Positions 31,617-37,102 of a DNA stretch of 39,393 bases are shown here, piece by piece. Every line of letters begins with the position of its first letter. The first letter of the stretch is position 1. The DNA is taken from positions 1 through 39,393 of the forward strand of contig JAHZDE010000017.1 in assembly GCA_019422525.1 (NCBI GenBank). The letters run 5' to 3'. The position numbers and the translations under genes were made by a program. The notes below the pieces were generated by a model that searched no databases, was not told the origin of the DNA, and worked only from the letters and a program-made list of their open reading frames with translations. This DNA comes from Clostridiales bacterium (GTDB lineage: Bacteria > Bacillota > Clostridia > Oscillospirales > Acutalibacteraceae).

Positions 31617-31684
31617 AAAAAACAAAAAAGACGCCAAAGCCGGGATCATTCCCAGCTCTGGCGTCTTGCGCTCTAGCTTGTTAT
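31617..31684 (-). terminator. structured terminator element, copy B
   Basis: Minus strand: box ATAACAAGCTAGAGCG (31684-31669), two bases, then a 17-bp hairpin (31666-31629) with loop ATGA, then TTTTTTG. The outer stem is AGACGCCA/TGGCGTCT. The box overlaps the TAA of the zinc-ribbon gene. It has the same design as copy A at 16480-16544 and lies just ahead of the scaffold/capsid genes. Confidence 0.8.
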
Positions 31685-31860
31685 TTCATTTTGAACTCCG
31701 GCAAATTTCCGGTGATCTCCTGCCCCATGAAGATTGTGGGCCACCACTCCCGCCTGCACTTGCGGCAGTATACCGGCGTCCCATACAGAACCGTGTTTCC
31801 CGTCACCTTCTGGATACCCTTATGGCATTTGGGGCAGGTGTACCATCCATGTACTACCAT
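31681..31860 (-). CDS. zinc-ribbon protein of the head module
   Basis: The protein has 59 residues from the ATG at 31860, or 63 from a GTG at 31872. VVHGWYTCPKCHKGIQKV and PVYCRKCRREWWPTIF give two CxxC pairs of a classic ribbon. Between the adaptor and scaffold genes, a role in head assembly or late regulation is possible. The start overlaps the adaptor stop. Its stop codon lies inside the conserved box of terminator copy B. Confidence 0.65.
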   Translation of the reverse strand: MVVHGWYTCPKCHKGIQKVTGNTVLYGTPVYCRKCRREWWPTIFMGQEITGNLPEFKMK

Positions 31861-32333
31861 TGGCCGAACCACCCGTATTCAATGCCGCCCCAGCGAGAAA
31901 GGTAGTTGTCTCCACCGCCTCCGCCGTACACATCCTCCACGCTCTCGATGCCGGAGGATGGCAGACGGCTTTTGGCCGTGTTCAGATTCTCCAGGTATGT
32001 CTGCCAGAAGAAGTTCGCCTGTGTGGGGTTCTCTTCCGTCAGCAGCAATCCGGCCAACCCATAGGGCAGAACGTTCCGGCAGATGTAGTCATCGAGGTCC
32101 AGGTAGTCATCCAGAGACGTCACACTGACCAGAGATGGTCGGGTTTTCGTCCCATCCGACAGGTCCGGATACGTGTCACTGTAAGGATAGACCTGATCCA
32201 GCAGCGTGTTCAGGATGTTTGGCGTCCGAAGCGCATATTCGTTCGTATCTGTTGTACGGGTCGCGCCTGTGGACTCGTTCTGCGCATCCATCAGGTGGAT
32301 CGCCATATCAAAAACATCCTGCACAGATGCCAT
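31854..32333 (-). CDS. head-tail adaptor (connector) protein
   Basis: The protein has 159 residues, mostly helical. SVQDVFDMAIHLMDAQNEST, YALRTPNILNTLLDQVYPYS, SLDDYLDLDDYICRNVLPYG, LLLTEENPTQANFFWQTYLE and NLNTAKSR follow the layout of gp4/gp6-like adaptors that sit under the portal. The end, GGGGGDNYLSRWGGIEYGW, is Gly/Trp-rich and may insert into the tail hub. RBS AGGAGGTCTG; the start overlaps the previous stop (TAATG). Confidence 0.75.
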   Translation of the reverse strand: MASVQDVFDMAIHLMDAQNESTGATRTTDTNEYALRTPNILNTLLDQVYPYSDTYPDLSDGTKTRPSLVSVTSLDDYLDLDDYICRNVLPYGLAGLLLTEENPTQANFFWQTYLENLNTAKSRLPSSGIESVEDVYGGGGGDNYLSRWGGIEYGWFGQW

Positions 32334-32572
32334 TACAGACCTCCTACATCAAAGCCATCTTTGCCATTAACTGAAAATGTCATCAGGTTTTGGATGCCCT
32401 CGTCGATCTCCTTGGACCGGCGCTGCTCATCCCTGTCATCTTCTGCCTGCGGGTTCGGATTCTTCTTCGCCGCCGCTTCCTGCCGCTCCCCTCCATTTGT
32501 GAAGGAGCCTACCTTTACCCCGGTCAGGGCAACCACAGCGCCAAACAGGAAACACGCCAAATACTCCATCAT
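32333..32572 (-). CDS. small membrane-anchored protein of the packaging region
   Basis: The protein has 79 residues. One hydrophobic segment at about 3-22 (EYLACFLFGAVVALTGVKVG) is followed by a very charged stretch (QAEDDRDEQRRSKEIDEGIQ). It ends NLMTFSVNGKDGFDVGGL. No family is recognised. It sits between the small terminase and the adaptor, overlapping both starts and stops by four or five bases. Confidence 0.6.
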   Translation of the reverse strand: MMEYLACFLFGAVVALTGVKVGSFTNGGERQEAAAKKNPNPQAEDDRDEQRRSKEIDEGIQNLMTFSVNGKDGFDVGGL

Positions 32573-32994
32573 GCGAAATCACTCGCCTCCATGTTCTTTC
32601 CCATCTGGACACTGACTTTCACTTCTGCATTGGCTTCCACCTTGTCCTGATATCCGCCGTACCGCTTCTGTTTCAGCGCAAAGATCGGCATCGGGGCTTT
32701 CGGATTCCGGTACGCCATCTGAACAGCAGCGGCGGACATCCGCATATAAGCCATCTGGATCGTCTCCTGCAGGTATTCGCAGCGGCGGCCATTGTACCAG
32801 TTATCCAGCGTCATGAGTGAAACACCCAAGTACACGCCAAGAGAAAATTCCTCGGGGACATCGCCGCGCTCCTCACACTCTGCAAAGTAAGCGTCCAGCT
32901 TTTCCTGCAGTTCCTCCGCAGTTGCATATTTTGCCCCCGCTCCCGTCCGCTTCTCCGCTTCCGGCTCCCCAGCCGCTTTTTTCGCTCTCGGCAT
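32569..32994 (-). CDS. terS: terminase small subunit
   Basis: The protein has 141 residues from the ATG at 32994 (GGTGAGGAC upstream); a longer frame to 33063 is not supported. The first 20 residues are basic and probably disordered. A helix-turn-helix-like core follows (ATAEELQEKLDAYFAECEER, FSLGVYLGVSLMTLDNWYNG). A middle with MSAAAVQMAYRNPKAPMPIF and LKQKRYGGYQDKVEANAEVK matches the small-terminase/packaging-initiation pattern of Firmicute phages. It recognises the packaging site and loads TerL. The stop overlaps the next gene by four bases. Confidence 0.8.
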   Translation of the reverse strand: MPRAKKAAGEPEAEKRTGAGAKYATAEELQEKLDAYFAECEERGDVPEEFSLGVYLGVSLMTLDNWYNGRRCEYLQETIQMAYMRMSAAAVQMAYRNPKAPMPIFALKQKRYGGYQDKVEANAEVKVSVQMGKNMEASDFA

Positions 32995-33076
32995 GTCCTC
33001 ACCGCCTTGTATCAAAATCGCCCCACCGCTGCTCTCTCCACGTAGGAACGCAGCCGTCAACACAAGCGGTAGGGCA

Positions 33077-33226
33077 ACCGCACCGCATATCGGCTTCGAT
33101 TGCGAAACTCTGGTGCGGTCCCCCAGTTTCTAGTCCCCATTATAAGCCCCGCGGTCAGGGCAGGGCTGGAGGAACACCCTGCCCGCCGCAGGTGAGAAAA
33201 GAAGATGGTAGGCTTTCGCCTATCTA
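33077..33226 (-). other. cluster of three strong hairpins upstream of terS
   Basis: Three stems lie in 150 bases. ACCGCACC/GGTGCGGT is at 33077-33119, with an inner ATCG/CGAT. GCGG-GGGCAGGG/CCCTGCCC-CCGC is at 33151-33189. TAGGC/GCCTA at 33209-33222 is closed by a GAAA tetraloop when read on the minus strand. None is followed by a T-run, so they are not terminators. A TATAAT on the minus strand (33144-33139) lies between the first two but has no good -35. Confidence 0.55.
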
Positions 33227-33838
33227 TACTCTACCACAGATCGCTTCCAAATCGTTCAGCATATTTTATGCACCCCTGTTTTGTACCCGATAATAGTATT
33301 TTAAGGCCAGATTTCAGAACATATCCCACCCGTTTTTCCGGTATCCCCCTGACCTGTAGAGAGTTGAGGGGATGTAGGAAATATAACCTATGCCGTTCCC
33401 AGCGAGGCCGCCCGTTTTTCCGCTACCCCTCCCCCCTTGTTATCCATCATCTACAGCCCCGGCCGCATGCCCCCAGGCCAGCCACGCCCACGCAGGCCGC
33501 GGGTCGGAGCCATGATGCACACGCAGCCAGGGCGGCCAACCGACACAAAAATTACACAGAAAACCACAAAACCATTGCAAACACTAGATTTGCGTTTAAC
33601 AAACAGTTAATTCCCATTTTCCCGAATTACCTCCTTGTTATTTCTTTGCCAATTTAGTTCAATTTTTTTAAGTATTTCCGAATGGCTCTTTCTTGTACTT
33701 TCTTCACCATCATCTGGCTTTTATTGATTGCTGCTCATCCTAAGATTGTGCCGTTTACTTCCCTGAAAAGCACCGGGATTAATAATCAATACAGGAAAGA
33801 TACAGTACAGAACAGATAAGATACAGGTATAATAATTA

Positions 33839-33857
33839 AACTCCCCTACGGGGAGTT
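33839..33857. terminator. hairpin terminator-like element
   Basis: AACTCCCC/GGGGAGTT stem with loop TAC. It is followed by TAATTATTATA on the minus strand, so it acts mainly on leftward transcripts leaving the VRR-NUC gene. Confidence 0.55.
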
Positions 33858-33881
33858 ATATAAATATATATATAATAATTA

Positions 33882-33914
33882 AAATACCAGGTACTCTACA
33901 TGTACCTGGTATTT
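33882..33914 (-). terminator. intrinsic terminator after the VRR-NUC gene
   Basis: A perfect 13-base stem AAATACCAGGTAC/GTACCTGGTATTT with a seven-base loop is followed on the minus strand by TAATTATTATA. It lies 22 bases after the stop of the VRR-NUC gene. Confidence 0.7.
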
Positions 33915-33935
33915 CTGTAGATACAGTAAAGATAA

Positions 33936-34316
33936 TTAAAACGGCTGGTCTGGTGGTTTCGTCATGCCCATGACTTCCTCAAATCCACCATCAGGTGACC
34001 AGAGGAAGCAGCGAATTCCCTTCGCAGAAAGTGCGCCCATGATAACGAGTTGGTTCTGCTTCAGTGTGCAATTCTTGGTTGGCTTCACCTCTACAGCGCA
34101 GACCTGGTCTCCCTTGATGCAGAAGAAGTCCGGCCATCCTCGCTTAGTTGGTGTCCATCCATTGTCCTGCAACAGCTTGAAGCATTGTGCCTCTGCCTTG
34201 TTTGCAGGCATTCTGACGCCGGAAACATCGTCCGCCATAGAGCCTCCGCCCTGTACCCCAACCTGATAAACCAGTTCCCCGAACTCGTTGTATTGCCTTG
34301 CTTTTCGTTCTCTCAT
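33936..34316 (-). CDS. VRR-NUC domain nuclease
   Basis: The protein has 126 residues. The VRR-NUC core spans about 35-115: NKAEAQCFKLLQDNGWTPTK has the first acidic residue, RGWPDFFCIK the metal-binding aspartate (PDF), and VCAVEVKPTKNCTLKQNQLV the ExK pair and the Q/K helix. This is the structure-specific PD-(D/E)XK family of phage resolvase-like and FAN1-like nucleases. Start and stop overlap the upstream regulator gene (ATGA), so it is expressed from the same operator-controlled promoter. It may cut branched or flap DNA. Confidence 0.8.
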   Translation of the reverse strand: MRERKARQYNEFGELVYQVGVQGGGSMADDVSGVRMPANKAEAQCFKLLQDNGWTPTKRGWPDFFCIKGDQVCAVEVKPTKNCTLKQNQLVIMGALSAKGIRCFLWSPDGGFEEVMGMTKPPDQPF

Positions 34317-34513
34317 CCAAACAGCTCCTTACTCACCAACTCTAAAAGCCAAGAATTGACAGACATTCCAGCAATTCTGGCCGCCTCCTTGATCTGAGCT
34401 TTTGTCGGGCCCTTCCGCGGGTCTTTTGGCGTCATAAGTATGATTCTTTCTTGGTTTTCAGCCTGCCACTTATTTCTCCAATCAACTTTCTTTTCTTCCA
34501 AAATTTCACCCAC
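34313..34513 (-). CDS. small Arc/RHH-like DNA-binding protein
   Basis: The protein has 66 residues from a GTG at 34513; a TTG at 34501 with GGGTGA at good distance is an alternative. The middle strand (RNKWQAENQERIILMTPKDP) and the following helices (TKAQIKEAARIAGMSVNSWL) match the ribbon-helix-helix plan of Arc/MetJ-type repressors, including a basic KDPRKGPTKAQIKEAARI stretch. It is the first gene of an operon with the VRR-NUC nuclease. Three identical-form palindromes lie upstream, one overlapping its own promoter, so it is probably autoregulatory. Confidence 0.7.
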   Translation of the reverse strand: MGEILEEKKVDWRNKWQAENQERIILMTPKDPRKGPTKAQIKEAARIAGMSVNSWLLELVSKELFG

Positions 34514-34526
34514 TTTCTTATTCTAT

Positions 34527-34555
34527 ATTATACGAATTCGCAAAAATCATGTCCA
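34527..34555 (-). promoter_or_regulatory. sigma-A promoter of the RHH/VRR-NUC operon
   Basis: Minus strand TGGACA (34555-34550), 17 bases, TATAAT (34532-34527). The -35 lies inside the first ATCATG-N2-CATGAT palindrome, so a bound repressor would block it. Confidence 0.7.
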
Positions 34556-34625
34556 TGATAAAAATAAACAAATTATCATGTTCATGATTGTGGAGTTTGC
34601 CATCTTGAAGTATCATGTACATGAT
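34546..34625. promoter_or_regulatory. three ATCATG-N2-CATGAT operator palindromes
   Basis: ATCATGtcCATGAT at 34546-34559, ATCATGttCATGAT at 34575-34588 and ATCATGtaCATGAT at 34612-34625. All three half-site pairs are perfect and only the two central bases differ. The spacings are 29 and 37 bases. They lie between two divergent promoters and are the probable binding sites of the RHH-like protein. Confidence 0.8.
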
Positions 34626-34674
34626 GTTATGATTAAACCATCCAAAGCGGAACACCGCAACGGGCGGCGGCACC

Positions 34675-34703
34675 TTGACAACCGAATACCGGCACCGTAT
34701 AAT
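34675..34703 (+). promoter_or_regulatory. consensus sigma-A promoter of the coiled-coil gene
   Basis: TTGACA (34675-34680), 17-base spacer, TATAAT (34698-34703): a perfect match in both boxes. It is the strongest-looking promoter in the window. Confidence 0.9.
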
Positions 34704-34723
34704 GACAGCATGAGGTGATGGAG

Positions 34724-34969
34724 ATGGACAAGGAAGTGCTCGAAGCCATCAGCAAAATGATGGACGAAAAGCTAGAGCCGATCAAGAAAGACATTTCGGA
34801 GCTGAAAGACGATGTTTCAGCTCTAAAGCAGGATATATCCATTTTGAAAGAGGATGTAGCAGACCTGAAAGAAACCTCCGAGATCACCCGGGCAGGCGTG
34901 AACAGTCTGCTGGACTGGGCGGAAGAGTGCGGAAATGTCATTAAGTTCCCGCTCCCGAAGGTGAAGTGA
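34724..34969 (+). CDS. coiled-coil protein of the RHH/VRR-NUC module
   Basis: From the ATG at 34724 (GAGGTG six bases upstream) the protein has 81 residues. Heptad repeats run from about residue 10 to 55 (EPIKKDISELKDDVSALKQD, ISILKEDVADLKE), giving a parallel or trimeric coiled coil. The end, AGVNSLLDWAEECGNVIKFP, is a short conserved-looking tail. GTG 34715 and ATG 34718 are alternative starts. The gene has a consensus promoter and its own terminator, so it is a single-gene unit expressed even in lysogeny. Role unknown. Confidence 0.75.
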   Translation: MDKEVLEAISKMMDEKLEPIKKDISELKDDVSALKQDISILKEDVADLKETSEITRAGVNSLLDWAEECGNVIKFPLPKVK

Positions 34970-34986
34970 ATAACCTGATTACATAA

Positions 34987-35020
34987 GGCGGTGCCGGTAT
35001 CCGGTGTCGCCTTTCTTTTA
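34987..35020 (+). terminator. intrinsic terminator after the coiled-coil gene
   Basis: GGCGGTGCCGG (34987-34997) pairs fully, with three G-T pairs, to CCGGTGTCGCC (35001-35011) around a TAT loop, followed by TTTCTTTT. Confidence 0.85.
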
Positions 35021-35163
35021 TAAGGTAAAAGCAAAAGCACAGTAAAAACCCCGGCCACCGCTTGCAACAGTGACCAGGGCGAACCCCCAGCAGAAGAACC
35101 ACCAACCACCAGGGCACGCCCAGTATACCACGGGCGGCCCTCCATGACAAGGAGGAAAACAGA

Positions 35164-35577
35164 ATGGAAATGATGCACATCAGCAAAGCGGACTTTGACC
35201 GAATCGGAGCCGATTATAAGGGCGTTTATATGGACTATCAGGGAACGCATCCACAGCGCAAAGGCCGTCGGGTTGCGTTTCTCCCCGGCCACGGTACAAC
35301 GCTCTACACTGAGGGCATCCACTTTGTCGTTGATGATGATTGCACACACTTGCCCGTCCTTTGCAAGGAAAACGCAGAGGAGGGCGCGGCTTATCAATTC
35401 GGCGGCAGTATCCTGTATGTCCATCGTATTTACCGAATCGGCGAGGAATACGCGAACGATAACAGCTTGCTATATCTCGATCGTGTAGAAACCAGTATAG
35501 GAGATTTTGCACTCCCTGGAAGTGACACAATCAGCACAAGCAAGAACTGGAAAATTTACAACGTGGCGCGGGCTTGA
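35164..35577 (+). CDS. hypothetical protein of the accessory module
   Basis: The protein has 137 residues, AAGGAGGAAAACAG upstream. It is compact and mixed alpha/beta: HISKADFDRIGADYKGVYMD, KGRRVAFLPGHGTTLYTEGI, HFVVDDDCTHLPVLCKENA, ILYVHRIYRIGEEYAND, SLLYLDRVETSIGDFAL. No family is recognised. Aromatic and acidic residues are frequent and the protein is probably soluble. It has its own terminator at 35613-35642 and sits next to the putative attP, a place where lysogenic-conversion genes are common. Confidence 0.65.
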   Translation: MEMMHISKADFDRIGADYKGVYMDYQGTHPQRKGRRVAFLPGHGTTLYTEGIHFVVDDDCTHLPVLCKENAEEGAAYQFGGSILYVHRIYRIGEEYANDNSLLYLDRVETSIGDFALPGSDTISTSKNWKIYNVARA

Positions 35578-35612
35578 CCCGCCCGCCGGGAGAATGGTAT
35601 GTATTCATTAGA

Positions 35613-35642
35613 GAAAGGCCGAGGCTTTTGCCCCGGCTTTTC
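35613..35642 (+). terminator. intrinsic terminator after the 137-aa gene
   Basis: GAAAGGCCGAGG pairs to CCCCGGCTTTTC with one mismatch around CTTTTG; the T-rich run overlaps the right arm. It lies directly before the first arm repeats. Confidence 0.75.
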
Positions 35643-35644
35643 TT

Positions 35645-35864
35645 ATTCACAGCTAAGTCACAGCAATAGCACAGAACCATTGATTTTTATAGTTTCTATT
35701 TTACAGACTGTTTAATTTCATCGAATTTCATCCAACGACTGAAATCACTGTCTTTCCCTTGCAGCTCTAGCTTTTCAGGCATCCAATTAAGTTACCTTAT
35801 ATTACTTCAAATTACCCATGAAATTCACAGTAAATTCACAGTTAGCGGTGCATAACATTCACAG
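35645..35864. other. putative phage attachment site (attP) with phased arm repeats
   Basis: On the left three CACAG units lie exactly 11 bases apart (35648, 35659, 35670). On the right ATTCACAG lies at 35823, 35834 (11 apart) and 35857. This is the layout of arm-type integrase sites on both sides of a core. In between, ATTTCA (35725-35730) and TGAAAT (35740-35745) are inverted around nine bases and could be the core. The site adjoins the 3' end of the integrase gene, as expected. Confidence 0.65.
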
Positions 35865-35883
35865 TGGAAAACTATGTGGAAAA

Positions 35884-36972
35884 CTATCCCTCTCTGGCGT
35901 CCATGTAAGCTCCCAGCAGTTGGGCCGCAGTTGCCTTGTGCTCTTGTCGCAGATGGGTGTAAACGCTCTCCAGAACCTCCGGTGTGTCTCCCAGTATCTC
36001 CGCAGCCTGCCGGGGGTCAAGCCCCGCCTCATAACAGATCGTGGCGAAGCTATGGCGGAAGCAATGTGGCGTGATTGGGAATGTCTCATGGATTTTCCCG
36101 TCGCTGGTCTGGACGATTTCATTCAGCCCCACATCCTGGCAGTACCTCCGCCAGTTTTTAGCGATCTCCCCTTGTTTCATGAATCCTCCGTCTCTGCCTG
36201 GGAAGATCAGCCCCGCTCTGGTTTTGGGCAGCGCGTCCGCCAGTGGCTGCAGCAACGGAATGTCCCGCCTGCCGTTCTCGCTTTTCAAGTGGTTTTCGAG
36301 TGTCGGTGTGGTACTGTAGGCGTAGTTTAGTTTTTTGGTCACATGGATGACTCCGGCTTTCCGGTCGATATCCGCATAGGTCAGCGCCAGGGCTTCTCCC
36401 CGCCGCATCCCGGTATAAAGCAGTAGATACGGAAACAGCCACCAGTGGGCTTTCTTCTCGCGCCCCGCTGCCTTTACGGCGGCCTCCTGCTCTTCGGTCA
36501 GCGCCTCCCGGTGCTTCACCGGCAGCCCCCGGCTCTTCTTGATCTCCGCGGCCGGAGAAATATCAATATCTCCGGAGATCACCGCATGGGCGAATATCAT
36601 CTTGCAGACACACAATTCAATAGAAACGCTGTTGGCGCTCCTGCCCTGCTTCTCGAACGCGGAGATATACCGCTGGATATCCAGGGGCCGTATCTCCTTC
36701 GCAGGTCCGGGGAATGCCTCTTTCAGACGCTTCACGGCATAGGAGTATACCCGCCGCGTGGATTCTCCAATATCCCCTTCGTGCTGCACCTCCCACTCGT
36801 CCGCGATCTTTGGGAAGTCGCGCCCACGCTCTTTCTGCTCCTGGTATTCCAGGATTTTTCTGTCCACCTCCCGGCAGCTCTTTCCCCGGAATGGCACCCG
36901 CTTGCCGTTGATGGTCCGGATTGCCTCGAAGAGCCCGTCCGGCCTACGATAATACTTGCTTTTCTTCGCCAT
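35884..36972 (-). CDS. int: tyrosine-recombinase integrase
   Basis: The protein has 362 residues from the ATG at 36972 (AAGGAGGAAAGAAG upstream). The N-terminal 60 residues form an AP2-like arm-binding unit (SKYYRRPDGLFEAIRTINGK). A SAM-like core-binding domain follows (ESTRRVYSYAVKRLKEAFPG, ISAFEKQGRSANSVSIELCV). The catalytic domain has arginine in LLYTGMRRGEALALTYADID, HxxR in ITPHCFRHSFATICYEAGLD and the nucleophile in VLESVYTHLRQE. It catalyses integration and excision between attP and attB. Phased arm sites lie at its 3' end. Confidence 0.95.
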   Translation of the reverse strand: MAKKSKYYRRPDGLFEAIRTINGKRVPFRGKSCREVDRKILEYQEQKERGRDFPKIADEWEVQHEGDIGESTRRVYSYAVKRLKEAFPGPAKEIRPLDIQRYISAFEKQGRSANSVSIELCVCKMIFAHAVISGDIDISPAAEIKKSRGLPVKHREALTEEQEAAVKAAGREKKAHWWLFPYLLLYTGMRRGEALALTYADIDRKAGVIHVTKKLNYAYSTTPTLENHLKSENGRRDIPLLQPLADALPKTRAGLIFPGRDGGFMKQGEIAKNWRRYCQDVGLNEIVQTSDGKIHETFPITPHCFRHSFATICYEAGLDPRQAAEILGDTPEVLESVYTHLRQEHKATAAQLLGAYMDAREG

Positions 36973-36993
36973 CTTCTTTCCTCCTTGCTTAAT

Positions 36994-37029
36994 CAGGAGG
37001 TCTGTGCTATACTGTGAACAGACCTCCTG
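36994..37029 (-). promoter_or_regulatory. 12-bp hairpin in the integrase leader
   Basis: CAGGAGGTCTGT (minus 37029-37018) pairs perfectly with ACAGACCTCCTG (37005-36994) around a 12-base loop. The 3' arm CCTCCT can alternatively pair with the integrase ribosome site AGGAGG (36985-36980) seven to nine bases further on, so the two structures exclude each other. Confidence 0.5.
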
Positions 37030-37060
37030 GCTTCGTCGTGGTTGCTGGTTGGTTGCATTG

Positions 37061-37097
37061 CCGTCCGGGTGCGTCAACGCCCGGACGGTTTTTCTTT
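37061..37097 (+). terminator. plus-strand intrinsic terminator upstream of the integrase
   Basis: CCGTCCGGG (37061-37069) pairs with CCCGGACGG (37080-37088), then TTTTTCTTT on the plus strand. Neighbouring genes run on the minus strand, so it stops rightward (antisense) transcription, for example read-through over the integrase. Confidence 0.75.
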
Positions 37098-37102
37098 ATA
37101 GA

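Larger units (their letters stand above)
33799..33926. repeat. GATACAG repeats in the AT-rich gap
   Basis: GATACAG occurs at 33799-33805, 33820-33826 and 33920-33926; the first two are 21 bases apart, two helical turns. AATACAGG and TACAG variants lie between. The setting (AT-rich, flanked by hairpins) is that of an operator or iteron cluster. No owner protein was identified. Confidence 0.5.
32995..33935. other. long non-coding stretch between terS and the VRR-NUC gene
   Basis: No convincing gene was found over 940 bases. The left third is GC-rich and strongly folded (33077-33226). The middle carries a diverged direct repeat built on CCCGTTTTTCCG, near 33330 and 33413. A 21-codon frame with a strong AAGGAGG can be read on the minus strand near 33560-33630 (starting MGINCLLNANLV), but it is weak. 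The right third is AT-rich with repeats and terminators. The region could hold the packaging site, an origin or an untranslated RNA. Confidence 0.6.

Noticed and set aside
33139..33167. Late promoter upstream of terS
   Set aside because: A perfect TATAAT is present on the minus strand but no acceptable -35 lies 16-18 bases upstream; an activator-dependent promoter remains possible but cannot be supported.
33061..33200. tRNA-like fold near terS
   Set aside because: Stems do not form a cloverleaf: no T-loop GTTC, anticodon arm or CCA-type acceptor was seen.
33205..33657. Plus-strand open frame in the non-coding stretch
   Set aside because: It has no ribosome site, covers a hairpin, direct repeats and AT-rich DNA, and its sequence is unlike any protein pattern.
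34633..35424. Minus-strand open frame of about 260 codons
   Set aside because: It runs across the consensus promoter, the coiled-coil gene, its terminator and the next gene; composition is not protein-like.
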